From Mercenaria mercenaria (Eukaryota > Mollusca > Bivalvia > Venerida > Veneridae), in contig NC_069375.1 of NCBI RefSeq assembly GCF_021730395.1, positions 16,081,001-16,145,000 of the forward strand: a stretch of 64,000 bases of DNA, written 5' to 3'. The notes under the pieces were generated by a model that did not search any database, was not told the DNA's origin, and worked only from the letters and a program-made list of their open reading frames with translations. Positions 22,020-44,453 of this stretch are shown piece after piece; position 1 is the stretch's first letter; each line of letters begins with the position of its first letter. Both the position numbers and the translations under genes were made by a program.

Positions 22020-22523
22020 TATATCAATTACCAGACCTCTAGACTGCCCATATATGGATTGTCTAGAAATCCAGTAACCTGACTTATACAGGTTTATAAT
22101 ATTGCTTAAAATCAGATATTTGGAGTGAGAAGTCATAATTTTTTATAATGTGTCTGTTTTTGTAAGAAGAGTTGCAGATGCATTTCAGTCAGATAGACAG
22201 GTTGCATGCAATGTGTGTTAATATGTTGTAATAAACTACTGATTAAGGCAGTGGATCCATAGTGACAAAGGCCAGTTTCTGTTTGTTATACATTCTCTGT
22301 CTTTTTTTACTGAAAGGCATGTGATCCTTCAGCCACATTTACCTTATAGGAGAGGAGAATATTAATTGCATGAAAATGGTAGATTGTCATTGCAGGTCTA
22401 GGTCTATTACCTTATGTTGTATTGAGACATGGCAGAACATCACTATTGTATCTGTATGTTTCAGAAAAGGACGAGTCGTCACTGATAATTTGGTTGTTTT
22501 TAGGCATTGTTCAGTAGAGATAG

Positions 22524-31042
<8,519 letters not shown>

Positions 31043-34000
31043 TATACATACACATTATTATGTTACATTATACTCATTTTGTACAGTCAACACTTCTACA
31101 GACAAACTATGGTATGGACTTTGATGGTATCCAACAACTTTACAGATAGATTACGGCATAGACATGGTAGATTACAGTCTACACTTGACAGATGTACACG
31201 GTATAGACTTTGTAGACGACACACTACACTTCATTAACATACTGTGACATTAACTCCTCTGACATTCTGCCATGTCAAAATCAACCAGTCTTTTTAACAC
31301 TGACTTTACATTACATTGTTGGAAATGCCAACAAATTGTTGCAGGCATGTTGTAACTAAAAGACATTGTATTGATCTTTAGGTCAACAACAAATTTTACG
31401 GCTTGTACTTTTTCTGAACATTAAACTTAGACACATTGTATTCTGATGCTTTTTCAAGAGATCAAAGTAAAAGTAACATTAAATTAATGTTAGCGGCATG
31501 TGTTAGATATTTTTAAGTTTGATACATGTAATTATAAATATTTGACAGTGAATACAACACTGCTGTATGTCTTCATGAGTTACATTAGATTTGTATTTAC
31601 TAGACAGTGTTTATACAGAACAAACTGAAATGCTAGTCACTTCAGCAGAGATATTTCATTTGATAGACAGGTTTGAATGGTTCTTGCAATTTCTTGTGTT
31701 CAGTATGATAAACAAATAGGGCAGAGGTCTTTCTTCTAATTCAATTGATTCTTAAAAATTGGGACTAACAAAAAATGTTTGGGGAACATTGAAGTGAATG
31801 TGATGTACTGTGGAATACCTGTCTGTATTTTAAGACATACTGTGGCAATAGTGTGAGGGGCTGTTCTAGTTAGATTGCTGGAATTATGGGTGTTCAGATA
31901 GACCTGCAAAATGTTACTTTTGAAAATATTTGTTTAAAAGGTGTTATATTATATATAGATTAGAAGCATTGATAAAGATAGATTAAAAAGAGTTTCTGTG
32001 GCAATACATAGCTTACACTTGCATATGTGTCATCAGTATGTATACCAATTTGTCACTAAGTCTTTAAATTGACTTTTGTTTGAAATACTGACTCTAAAAT
32101 TGTTAGTTTCTGTAGGCCAACACCAGAGAAATTTTAGCAGGTGATTTCAACAGGGCAACCTGTTGCCATACTGAGTACATGTTCGTTTTCATTTTGAACA
32201 ATGAACTCAGTAAAGTTTTAATACATCATTCCATGTTTTTGTCACTGTGAAAAGAAGTACTTGATGAATATAAGTGTGCTTTGAATTGAGGGTATGCATT
32301 TTACAAACATGTTAAACATTAATGTATATAGATATAGTATGTTGTATTTATGGCTGATTTGTAAAACTGTTTGTGTGTTATGTTTGAATGATAGTAAAAG
32401 CATATTTTTAACATTGCACATAATACATTTTATAACATTGTATAGAAATAGGTGTTGGTAACATGCTAGATAAGAAGTAAATTGCAATTCAATAGTTCCT
32501 GTTTGGCTTTGAAATATATGGGAATGTTTGAAGTGTGGGACTGCTATACATACTTATTGTATATATAGCTGTATATTTTATAACCAAATGGCGATTTGAG
32601 AATCTGTGATTTATAACTTATTTTTACAGATTTTTCTTTTCATTCACTTTGTTGTAACTGACCCAATGTTGTAAAATTTTGAAGTTAAAAGCCTCTAACT
32701 AGCTTCAGTTGATGGAATAGAAAACATGTTTTCTGTGGGCGTTTTCTGCTAAAATGCTTGTATCTTAATGACAGATGTAAACAAATCTGGCCACTAGTGT
32801 TTGAAAGAGTAGCTGTATATAGATTCATGATAGGAAACCTATATAGACTGTAAATATATGATATTTGCCACAAGGTTGTTGGTTATTGTCATATAATAAA
32901 TGATAGTATGAAGAAAATAAGACACGCCTTGGTCACTAATTATTTGAAGAATAAATTGTGTTTATTGGTACATTGAAGAGTAGTGAAGTTATGTTTTCAA
33001 ATTCCAGAAAAATTAGACTTATTTTATAGTAAGTTGTAGATTTAATTTCCTGAAATTTTGCGAGGCTTTCTTTGCTTATTACGATTTACCAGTACTGAAA
33101 CCAGTGTAAGTAAGGCATTGAGTTGGATACTGTACATAATAAATTGTGCAAGGTACTGGTTAATGTATTTGATCCATCCATAAATTCTTGACAAAATAGC
33201 AAGAGGGAAGTTTCTGTAGTACATTTAATGCAGATTAAGAGGTGTCTGATATAACAGAAATCCAAAGCATGTTACCTGTACTGATAGGAGAAAGAACAAT
33301 TGTAAATATGTTTTGTGTTTTATGACTGGAAGATAAATGTAAAATATAGAAGTTGTCTGATTACTGCAGTTGTAAAAGTACACAGATTGTTAAGAAATAT
33401 ATACAACTGTAGACAAGGTAAAAAAGCATGCTAGATAAGAGTTAAGTCAAATAATATAATAGACAGCCAAGTAATTTACATGTAAGTAAATAAATAAGGA
33501 AATCAAAGCTTTTGCTTGGCTGTTTAGCATGAAAAATAGATAAAGGAAGATTCAGCTGTTTCTCTGTGGTAATTAGGCATACTTCCTTATACTGTAATGA
33601 CAATAATATTTGCATGTCTTTTCTGTACAGTCTATAAATTTGTGATGTACTAAAAAATGAATACTTAACTGTTGTATTTCATGTTAACAGTAAAAGGACT
33701 TGAGAAACTTTCTTTAAATTGGGACCACTGTTTATTGTTGATACTTAATTCTATGATACCAGTAAGGGAATTTTGTTTATTGTGCTAGAAAGGTTTAATG
33801 TAAGAAGAACAGAAAATTCCTTGTAATCGTTTTCTATTTGTCTGTTACTAAAGTTTTTTTTATAATAAACAGCAGAAGTTCCTTAGACCAGAATGACCCT
33901 GTGATAAATACATGTACAACTTTTCCACACTTCTTACTTAAAGATGGGATATGCAGCAATGTTCTGTGATGAAAATATGGCACACAAAGTTTCTGAAACT

Positions 34001-35600
34001 TTCAGTCGGAGCAAGTTGTGCTGGTTCTCTTGTGACTGTTTTCATGAACAAAATATACATGTTTTATATTATGCTCAGTGTACACATTCTGTCTGCTTTA
34101 TTACACCATATTATTCCTGATGTTATTAACATACAATTTATGAGAAACATTAAGTGTTGTGAAAAGATGGTTTATTCACAATAAAACTTTACACCTTCTG
34201 ACATTTCTATAGATATCACTGCGTATTGGAGTACTAACAGGGTTTTGATTGTATGTAACTACCGATGAATGTTTGATGTCATATAGTCTTTGTTGATCAT
34301 CATTTGATACACTGTTACTGTAATTGTAAAATTGTGCCAAATGAATCATCAATTTGTTGTATGTCCTTTAAGTGAAGATTTCCCATAGTAACACAATATT
34401 AAAATGAAATCAGGCAGGTTCACTGTTTCTCTAGTACTGGTAACAATATTTTTGCTAGTGTTTATAAAATAACAAACCGGTATAAACCATCTACCCTATT
34501 ACGTTTAGTTAACTCAAGTTTGATAATAGATACTTGCAGCATTTACTAAATAGAATTCTAACTAGTCCCTTTTGTTTTCAAACAATGTGCAATTCCTATT
34601 GTTGCATGTGCTTAAATAGGAATGTTGGAAGTGAAGGATGAGTAAGTGTGACAACATCATAGATGGATATTATTTTCCTTGTTTTCATTATCAAGTCAGC
34701 AAGATAATTATTGTGGCTGTAGTGAAATCCTATACAATACTCATCATGAGTACTTTAAACATGTTGATATTCTTTTTTGTACTGATATAACAAGCTGTTT
34801 ATCAGCAAACCAACTTCATTGAATTTTGAGTTACATTTAACTGCCCTAATGTGTACCTGTTGCAAAAAGTCCTTTTATAAAAACATTTTCCAATCATAAT
34901 GTTCAAAGTCACCTGGAAGGATAATGTTGTAACTTTTAACTTAAGAAAGATTATTTCTTTTGAAATTTTGTAATACATCTGTTATACAGAGTTCATTTGA
35001 ATTTCAGTAGGTTGATATTACAGATGCTGTGTAAAATACCCCAATTGTTGTTGTTATACAATTTCTTTATTGTGGAATGGCTTCAGAAATTTCTGTAACT
35101 TTCATAATACTGTAATTGGAGAAAATTCTTCATAAGATACAATGTGGATGTGATTTGCTGCCATTAGTGAGTAGAGTAAATGCAGTGATATTTATTTTAA
35201 TTGTGTATACAGTGATGTGTATGTATATTGTTTAAATTATTTCTTTTTTGTCTATAATTCTTGTGTTTTATCCCAGATTTAACCATAGTAATGTAAAATA
35301 TTCCACAGGTTTTATTGTGTAACATTTTTGTTTGAATTGTGTGGATGATGACTGTGTGTGTTGTAGATCCAGTAAAATTCCGCTTTTCATCTGTATTGAT
35401 TACCAATTCAGAAAAGTAAAGATGTTTTGTTGGCTATTCAGAAATTTCTGTGCTATACTAAAAAACATTTATGCAGAGAAAGTACATGTATACTAATATT
35501 TAAAACACCCACATATTGAATAATTTGGGCATGTGGAGGTATCTTGTAGAATCATAGAGCCAGGAGCTTCTCGGCATTTTAATTTAGGCATGGGAAGGGT
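31043..35600 (+). other. Repeat-poor AT-rich stretch, probable RAB14 3' UTR and downstream
   Basis: No mobile element, exon or tRNA is seen for about 4.5 kb after the RAB14 stop, unlike the rest of the window. Candidate AATAAA signals lie near 32894, 32949 and 34178. TTTGTA- and TTTTATA-rich runs look like metazoan 3' UTR sequence. Which signal is used cannot be told from sequence alone. Confidence 0.45.
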
Positions 35601-35639
35601 ACTTTGTAGACCAATAGATCATACACAAGCAAGCTAAAT

Positions 35640-35878
35640 GGTTTCCCCCATCACATGAAAGGGATCTTTGTTGGCCGAGTTGTTAGTGAAGTCTAATTGC
35701 CCCTTTCAGCTGTGGGTGCTTTTGACTATAGAATTCTTCCATAGCTTGAACCTGTGCAGCTTGCTTGAGGAAGTTAGATGGTTCAACCCAGATGCTAGTC
35801 CAAGTCTGTAATAATGTCAGGAGGGGCACCTGCGGTCTTTCTGATTCCATTGAAAGACATTGTGCCAGTATGACTTTA
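35640..35878 (+). mobile_element. Decayed SINE of the 25447 family
   Basis: TTGAGGAAGTTAGATGG, GGTTCAACCCAGATGC and AGGAGGGGCACCTGCGGTCT follow the same order as the SINE at 25447-25665 but on the plus strand, and are more diverged. The boundaries are uncertain. The 3' part is cut by the DNA element starting at 35884. Confidence 0.5.
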
Positions 35879-35883
35879 GTTTT

Positions 35884-37159
35884 CATGGTTCGCACAGGTC
35901 CTTGAAAGTCCTTGAATTTGATCCTAAGTCCTTGAAAAGTCCTTGATTTTTTTCTTCCAAAAATCCCCTGAAAAAGTACTTGAATTTTGAAAAAAAAGGT
36001 AGAAAAGTCCTTAAATTTTGCTAAAAACGGGGGTGCAATCGTATTGTAGGGGAAAAATACAAAAAATAAATAATAAATAAGTCAAAACGAGCGAAAAAAC
36101 GGTGTAATATAAAAATACATGCACACCCACGGAGGGAACGCTAGTTGAACACCGTTTCGGTACGGAAGTTAGATATGGAATAGCGATTTTCACAACATTA
36201 AAATATTATGCGCAAGGTCATTGTAGCGTGACTATCAACAACAACAATGAGTGGCCCAAAAAATAAATCAAAGAGCTATAAAAATAAATAGATTGGCAAC
36301 TTGAAAGGCATATAGAGCAAATCTCGCCAACCTCCCGTGACAAAAAAACGAGATCTCGTTTACCGGAAGTGGCGCTTTCTCCACGCGCCATTTTGTATGC
36401 GAAAGCAATTATTCATCGGTAAAATGATTATCACCGTATGACCACGCTTCTTTCGATGGCAAAAAGAAACGTGTACTTCGTGTCTTAAGACCATTTCAAA
36501 TTAAACTAATTTTGTTTTAGAAGCTAACATGTATTTTAAATGTAGTTTTAAAGGTACAAATTGTAACTCCATGCTCGCCGATGTTTGTTTTTAGTGAGAT
36601 AACGCCGAATCACGCTCTGACACGAGCTCACGCGAGATTACAGCCAGTTGCCATTCTGTGTATTTATACTTCTTTGAATAAATGTAGTTTCACCAATAAA
36701 TGGCTTACACAGGATGATTATTCATCGTGGTTAAAGAAGTTTAAGTCAGACAAGCATAAGTGTATGTGATAAACTCATTGATGTCGGAACTATGGGAGAA
36801 AGTGCGTTGAAATCACACGCGAAAACAAGAAGTGAAGTCCCTTGAGGACAAATTGAAAACTACAAATGTAGTCTTGAGAGCTTGAAAGACTTATAAAAAA
36901 CATGTACTAAGTATGTATACAGGCAAATATAGCTCATAAAAGGTAATCCCATTGAAGATCTCATAAAGGTTAAGATATGCTATTGTAGCTTATGGAAAAT
37001 AAAACTGTTCTGTGACTTTTCTTTTGTCATAATGCCTTATGAAGAGCCTAAATGGTTTTGTAATTTAAGATTTAAAGCGATTAAAATAGTCCTTGAAAAT
37101 CCATAAAAAGTCCTTGAAAAGTCCTTGAATTTTTTTTGCCAAGTCCTGTATGAACCATG
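35884..37159. mobile_element. Non-autonomous DNA element with AGTCCTTGAA subrepeats
   Basis: CATGGTTCGCACAGG (35884) matches the inverse of CCTGTATGAACCATG (ending 37159) at 13 of 15 positions. GTTTT lies on both sides (35879-35883 and 37160-37164). Both subterminal regions carry repeated AAGTCCTTGAA units in the same orientation, four to five on the left and three on the right. The interior includes the dispersed repeat at 36268-36362 and a CGCGCCATTTTG promoter-like patch. There is no transposase frame. Confidence 0.75.
36268..36362 (+). repeat. Dispersed repeat, copy 2 (first copy at 7327)
   Basis: It is nearly identical to 7327-7424 over AAAGAGCTATAAAAATAAAT and the following 70 bases. 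It lies within the 35884-37159 element, which suggests the 7327 locus descends from a related element whose ends have been lost. Confidence 0.8.
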
Positions 37160-37164
37160 GTTTT

Positions 37165-38083
37165 GTCACTTAACATCCATCAAAAGAAAGAAAACATTAT
37201 ATGAAAGAAAAATCTGTCACGGTGTGGGTTGGTTATTGTATTTGTAGACAAAAAGTTGGGCATTCTTTAAAATCAGTCTTGCAAGTTCGATTTGCCCTGA
37301 GAACATAATTTTTACATTAGGTTAATGGATTATTTCAGTTATGCATTTATCCTTACATACTGTGTCTTGTTATACAGTTTTTAACAAATTCCCAGATTTT
37401 GCAGGGCACAGCTCCTCATTTGTTTGTTTCAGATTCATGACATAGGCTGGTATTTGAGATACTGGTAGAGTGGATGTTGGTGAAATTCAGTTACTTACCA
37501 TCTGTTACTGTATGGTCATGTACTTTCACGAACATAAGCTGTAGGTTTGTCTGCATTTCTTACCACTAGGTGCAAGAATATTTTAATTATTGTTCGATAT
37601 TGATAGGAAAAAATTCCATTAAAGCAGAAAAAGAAAGAATTAGAATTTTTCACATAACATATTTTTCTATTTTCCAGTTACTGCAATTATTATTGAAATG
37701 TTGTTTATTTTGAATAACTGTCAATAATTATTAGCTTCAACTAACAGGTTGTGTGAACATTTGAACAGCTGTTAATCAGTGTCTCTATTTTTGTCTACTT
37801 AACCAAAAAATGTCAGTCACTTTCCTTCTTTTGAGGTTTAACTTCTTACATACGAGTAGAAATCAATGGAACATAAACGTGGGAAGATATATGACTCTAC
37901 AGTTGATATGATTTTGTTGCAATATGATTTTATCGTTATAAATTATTATTCTTACATTCAAGTATATGTTGTGTAGCATGAATGATGTATAAGATATATG
38001 AAATAATAAAAGAATATGAACTGTGTAACCATTTTATCATTATTTATAACATTAGCTGAACAAAATATTATTATCTTTTAACA
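37165..38083. other. Intergenic, no feature recognised
   Basis: AT-rich sequence without repeats that I can identify. An AATAAA with flanking T/GT-rich sequence near 38003-38035 could be a distal polyadenylation site for a plus-strand transcript such as RAB14. Confidence 0.35.
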
Positions 38084-38195
38084 AGAGTGCCAGACTGTCA
38101 CAAAATACGTTCGTTATCAAACTTTGCCGAGATATTATGCCCACAAACATTGACAGCAAGTTTGGTGAAGATCAAATGAAAACTGTTCAACTTAA

Positions 38196-40650
38196 AGGGA
38201 ATTCCGATAGTTTTTTATGCGCATCTTTCTGCGCAGCCGACACCTTCTATGGAAAACTGAACTAAAGTCAACATTTGTTGAAACATGTTACAGACAGTCT
38301 TAAATATGAGAAATCTTGAATGAAAATAACATTTTTGATAAGTTTTATCAGTAATCAAATGTTGATACTGGTTTATGTTGTATTGACAAGTATCATGCCT
38401 GACAGGTATCTTGCTATTTTTGTGGTTGTTTTTTTCACATCGCATTTTAGTACAAAGACAATGTTGTTCATATAACATAAGATAATTGACTTAGTACTGA
38501 TAAGACAATATCACCTTTCAGGTTATTTAGTATTCAATTGTAGAAAGAATTAGGAATTTTTAAAACTTTTTTGTAACTTCTAGCAGACATACATGTAATC
38601 AATTGGCCAGGTTCTCGCCATTTTCCATCCGAACAGGTGTTGTATTCTAGCGGTCTTAACATAAAAATTAGCCTGGTGACCCATACATTTTTAGCGATTT
38701 TTATGCTCACAATACAATTATCTATACACAAGAAAAACAGGAAAAAATTCTATGAAAGAGTTTTTTCAAAACTTAAAAAAATATTCTTCACTATGGGTAT
38801 TTTTCACTGAAAAAAGTTCACAAAAATAAATATGAAACAATATTCTTTTTTTCATTTGTACCCATTTTTGTAAGGATAGAGTATTACAAATAAGACTATG
38901 ATATAAAATAAGTATATAATAAAATCTGTAAAAAGAAAAAAACCTTATTGTGCTGTCTTGATGTATTTTTTAGTTGGTATTTATAAAAAAGCAGAAAATT
39001 ATGAAAATGTTGAAAAATCGCTAGCAGTTTCAGCAACAGTGGGTGTGTTCAAAACAATTTTTCACAAAAACAAGCCTAGTGACCTATTGTTTTTAGCTCA
39101 CCTGTCACAAAGTGACAAGGTGAGCTTTTGTGATCGCGCGGTGTCCGTCTTCCGTCAGTCCGTGCATCCGTCTGTCCGTAAACTTTTGCTTGTGACCACT
39201 GTAGGGGTCACATTTTTCATGGGATCTTTATGAAAGTTGGTCAGAATGTTCATCTTGATGATATCTAGGTCAAGTGCGAAACTGGGTCACGTGCGGTCAA
39301 AAACTAGGTCAGTAGGTCTAAAAATAGAAAAACCTTGTGACCTCTCTAGAGGCCATATATTTTATGAGATCTTCATGAAAATTGGTCGGAATGTTCACCT
39401 TGATGATATCTAGGTCAGGTTCGAAAGTGGGTCACGTGCCTTCAAAAACTAGGTCAGTAGGTCAAATAATAGAAAAACCTTGTGACCTCTCTAGAGGCCA
39501 TATTTTTCATGGGATCTGTATGAAAGTTGGTCTGAATGTTCATCTTGATGATATCTAGGTCAAGTTCGAAAGTGGGTCACGTGCCTTCAAAAACTAGGTC
39601 AGTAGGTCAAATAATAGAAAAACCTTGTGACCTCTCTAAAGGCCATATTTTTCATGGAATCTGTATGAAAATTGGTCTGAATGTTCATCTTGATGATATC
39701 TAGGTCAAGTACGAAACAGGGTCATGTGCGATCAAAAACTAGGTCAGTAGGTCTAAAAATAGAAAAACCTTGTGACCTCTCTAGAGGCCATATTTGTGAA
39801 TGGATCTCCATAAAAATTAGTCAGAATGTTCACCTTGATGATATCTAGGTCAAGTTAGAAACTGGGTCACATGCCATAAAAAACTAGGTCAGAAGGTCAA
39901 ATAATAAAAAAACCTTGTGACCTCTCTTGAGGCCATACTTTTCATGGGATTTGTATGAAAGTTGGTGTGAATGTTCGTCTTGATGATATCTAGGTCAAGT
40001 TCGAAACTGGGTCAACTGCGGTCAAAAACTAGGTCAGTAGGTCTAAAATTATTAAAATCTTTTGACCTCTCTAGAGGCCATATTTTTCAATGGATCTTCA
40101 TGAAAATTGATCTGAATGTTCACCTTGATGATATCTAGATCAAGTTCGAAACTGGGTCACGTGCGGTCAAAAACTAGGCCAGTAGGTATAAAAATAGAAA
40201 AACCTTGTGACCTCTCTAGAGGCCATATTTGTCATGAGATCTTCATGAAAATTAGTGAGAATGTTCACCTTGATGATATCTAGGTAAAGTTCAAAACAGG
40301 GTCACGTACCTTCGAAAACTAGGTCAACAGGTCAAATAATAGAAAAACCTTGTGACCTCTCTAGAGACCATATTTTTAAATGGATTTTCATGAAAATTGG
40401 TCAGAATTTTTATCTTGATAATATCTAGGTCAGAAAAACTGGGTCACATGAGCTCAAAAACTAGGTCACTATGTCAAATAATAGAAAAAACGACGTCATA
40501 CTCAAAACTGGGTCATGTGGGAAGAGGTGAGCGATTCAGGACCATCATGGTCCTCTTGTTATTTGTTCATTTTTTTCAGCACAAATTTTTCTATCATATA
40601 TTTGAATTTAAAAAATTTCTATGAAAGGAAAAAAACTATAGGAATTCTCT
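38196..40650. mobile_element. TTAA-target DNA element (piggyBac/Kolobok type) carrying a HINE
   Basis: AGGGAATTCCGATAGTTTTTT at the left matches the inverse of the right end (AGAGAATTCCTATAGTTTTTT) with two changes. TTAA flanks both ends (38192-38195 and 40651-40654). The host tandem unit provides an empty site: rejoining the flanks gives TTCAACTTAAAGAGCAG, and the neighbouring intact unit reads TTCAGCTTAGAGAGCGG near 40808. The interior holds a HINE at 39094-40558 and no transposase frame. Confidence 0.85.
39094..40558 (+). mobile_element. HINE-like element, third copy of the 16389 family, about 9 units
   Basis: The 5' hairpin TAGCTCACCTGTCAC, about nine 145-bp units, the sub-terminal AGGTGAGC, the GGACCATCATGGTCC hairpin and the CTCTTG terminus match the copies at 16389 and 18556. 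The order of unit variants in its second half follows the 16389 copy closely, so these two share a more recent ancestor with each other than with the 18556 copy. Confidence 0.82.
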
Positions 40651-41159
40651 TTAAAGAGCAGACGAGGCTAAATTTGCAGTTTTTCGAGTAATTCAAGGGC
40701 CATAATCCAAGGGTGCCAGGGGCGATTTGGCTGGTTATCAAACTTGGCCAGGATATTATGCCCACAAACATTGTCAGCATGTTTGGTGAAGATCGGATAT
40801 GAACTGTTCAGCTTAGAGAGCGGCCAAAGCTACATTCGCAGTTTTTCGAGTAATTTAAGGACCATAATCCAAGGGTGCCTGGGGCGATTTGGCTGGTTAT
40901 CGAACTTTGCCGAGATATGCCCATAAACATAATGTCAGCAAGTTTGGTAAAGATCGGATGAAAACTGTTCGACTTAGAGAGTGGACATGCTTTGGATGCC
41001 AACCACCTGCCACGTGTCCACATAATATGCCCCGCCCTTTCAGAGACCGGCGTATACAAATGGATTTGTATCTAACTAGTTTTTTTTTCAAATTTGAAGT
41101 GTACAGTGGTTTATCTACTAAAACTGAAGGAGGTGACAAAATGGATTGAAAGAAACAAG

Positions 41160-44100
41160 AGGTAGTTTGTAACGTTGATGAGGTATGGTTAGAGTCCAGT
41201 TATGATCCTTAAAGGTTGCTATATGTCTCAAAAGTCAGAATCACTGCTTCACAAACAGCACAGCAATTTGTTAAAAAGCAAAGATCACCACCTGCTGGTG
41301 TCACTGTTACTCTGGTAAGGGTACAACATTAGGCTTTGATTTTAGAGGTTATATACCAATAAAAGCAATTGTTCTTGGTTTCATATAAAATTCAGCTACT
41401 TCAGGTCCATTTTGATACAGTTTCTAGATTTTCACTCTGTCATAGACCTATTTTCCACAAGACATCCATGCGTTTGCTTCAAGAAAATGAGAAGAAAAAG
41501 GCGTGTTGAATAGTATGCAGTGAAATGCAAGTCAACTGAAATCAATTACCCTCATATTGCCGCATTTCTGAAAGCTGTCCGCAAAATAAAGTTTGCAAGT
41601 AAACAACTCGAAAAAATGCGAATATAATCATGATGTGTCTTATTTTATGTAAAATACATTCCACAAGTGAAATAATGCCCATTTGGTTCCAGGTTTACAT
41701 GCAAAAGTGCTAAAAGTGGAAAAATTCGGACCTATTAGGTAGTTTTTTAATACACAATGGCAGCACGTTTTTGACTGAATTACTGCTATATAACCTTAGA
41801 AGTTTTCTATGACTAAATTTTTCAGTCAGAAACTGAAAGGGGAAAAGCATTTTGTTTTTATACAAAAAGATTTAGATTGTATGCACTTGTAAACAGGATT
41901 TGCAAGGTAAATAAGAAGTACCGGTACCCAGACCAGCAATGTGAGCAAATACTCCTGCATAAAATACATGGAGTTAGAAGAATCAAAGCCAATACTTACC
42001 TTTGACTAGATAAAAGCCATGGTCTTCATTAAAAACAGACTCTTGTATATTTTTCTTATTTATTAAGCACTCATAATGTTTGATAATACATCAGCAACAA
42101 GGTGAATCTATAACAATCAGCTAGAAAAAAATTCTGGTATGATCACAGTCATAAACATGGTAACAATGTAAAGTCAATCTAATAACAACATGATAGAAAT
42201 ACAGCAAATTGCATTTTAAGCTTTTAGAATAATGAAATGGTATAACTACTTTTCTTTTATTAAGAGAAACAAACACCAGTGGAAGATTTTCCTATATTTA
42301 CGTATTTGTTTTAAGGAGAAGAATTTACTAGAATCAGATCCATTTTCAATTTCCCTGGCAACATTTGAGACAATTTACAAAAGTTTTAATGAAATATTTG
42401 TTCTAGAGGGTATAATTGAAATCCTTTATGTAATAATTTCCTGATATGTTTTACTTCCTCAATTCAGAGGAAGAATAATTGTGTAATACTGGCAAGTGAG
42501 CAAAATAGATTACATTCATTTTGAGCTGTTATTTAACCCTGGTAACAGGAAGGCATTTTCAAGTTTAAAATGAGAAAATGTTGTTACTAACAGTAAAGTT
42601 ACAACATGGAAAAAGACAACATGTATAAAAATCTGTTTTCTCTTAAATTTTGGAAGCTTTAAAGTGCAGAACAGACAATGGAATTATTTATATGAACAAT
42701 GTTTATAACCACATTTATCAAAGCACTGGGTATACAAAAACTGAAACTGACATCAATTATGTGACTGCTTAATACCTGAAGCATAAAGTGTGTATCACAG
42801 ACTACTTGTAAATATATTGGTGCATAATGATCAACAACAAAAATTGAAAAAAATTACAAAGGTCATCTTCACTGACTCCCAGTGTGGAGAAGTGGTCAAT
42901 CATTCCTAAAAGTTAGATAATTGTGTAAACAGCAGTAGCTAGCTGATTCTACATACATCATGATAAACAATCATAAAATTATATGAATGTCCGTTTTGCT
43001 CGTTTAAAACTTTTTCAACAAAATTGGTTATTCACCTTATGAATAAGACAAAAAGAAACAGTGAAAATCTGAATGTACAAGAAATGTGTTCTCCTGGAGA
43101 TATAATACCCTTGTGGACAGTTAGCTAATACTGACAAATGTAATACCTCAAATAAAAATGTGACATTTGCTATAAAAATGTTAGTAAAAGTGCCTTCCAG
43201 CACTCTATCTAAACTTTATACAAGAGTTAATTTATTCAAAGATTATAACTTTTTAAAGGTATAACATCATTTATTTCAGTTACATCTGCACATTTAAATT
43301 CTGTGTTTCCGTGCACCTGATATAAAGTTACAGCAGAATTCCTCTACCTCACCAACGACCTTGACATCGCTCGTACTGGTACTATGTATTGTTGCTCTGT
43401 TGAAAGCCAATACACTACCAGGAATGCTAGATCCCATCTTCATTTGAATTAAAACGAAAAACATGAAAAAGGAGTCTTAGCATCTGTTTGCAGGTTTAGT
43501 TTATAACACAACCATGATGATAACAAATCAACACAGACAATGGTTCCCGTATACTTGCTGTTCACTACTGAATGTATAGCTGGAATATGACCACTGTTAA
43601 CTATCATATATGTACTAAAGCAATGTAACTGAAATAAGATGACAAAATGTCTTCTATAGAAATAGCAATGTACATGACTAGCTCCTTCAAGTTTATTATC
43701 TGACTATCATTGAGTTTGTGCCTACAAATACTCTACTGTGCTTTAAAATACTTTAAAATGTGGCTGATTTCAAATTCTAACATTATCTTCATTTTCTAGG
43801 ATTTCACATGATATACTGCTTTACATTAAAATATATTTTTACAACATGTGTATATATTGTGTATATCACATATAAATTAAAATCTAAGAACTAAAATTTT
43901 CCTTAAAAAAAATATGTAAATGTGTGTTTTATTCATCTACTACTGACATATTGAACATAAAACCAATTATACCCCACCTTCCTAGAAAGTTTAAGATGCT
44001 TGATTTCATGCAAATCAAATAACGATAATGAGATATACATGCAGCTGAAACTTAGTAAACCAAGCTCGCTTATCTTGAAATTCCTGATATATTAAAGACA

Positions 44101-44453
44101 TTTTTATGTCCTGTCTTGAAAACATCTACAAGTTTCATAAAAATGTTTGGTTCCCAAGAAATTTGAGATATCCCTTTTCTACTGTTTGTTGTTTTTAGAA
44201 AAATTAATATTATCCACTGAAATGTTCAATATCTTGTTTTTACCATTTGATATCAATATTATTTCATATTGTTTTCTTAAAATTACCTTAAAAAATGAGC
44301 TTTTTATTAGTCTAACTGCACTTGTTCATATTGAGCAATAATAAACTAAATCATACCAAACTTCAATATAAGTGATCTTTATATCAATTTTAAAAATGGT
44401 TAGAAATGCAGACTGACAGGATTTTCATATGAAAACATTTCACCACCGATTAA
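41160..44453. other. Intergenic between convergent RAB14 and TEKTL1
   Basis: AT-rich sequence with no recognised exon, tRNA or bounded repeat. The open frames of 60-70 codons here (for example 42232-42444 and 44147-44341) are low-complexity AT-rich translations without domains. Confidence 0.45.

Larger units (their letters stand above)
38084..41155 (-). repeat. Old tandem-core element split by later insertions
   Basis: At 38084 it begins AACAAGAGTGCCAGACTGTCAC, the inverse of the CTCTTGTT terminus seen elsewhere, so it is read on the minus strand. Its units contain CAAACATTG-CAGCA-GTTTGGTGAAGATC, AACTGTTCRRCTTA and GTTTTTCGAGTAATT. One partial unit lies at 38130-38191 and about two at 40655-41000. 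The array is interrupted by the 2.45-kb element at 38196-40650. The far end near 41155 is not clear. Confidence 0.6.
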
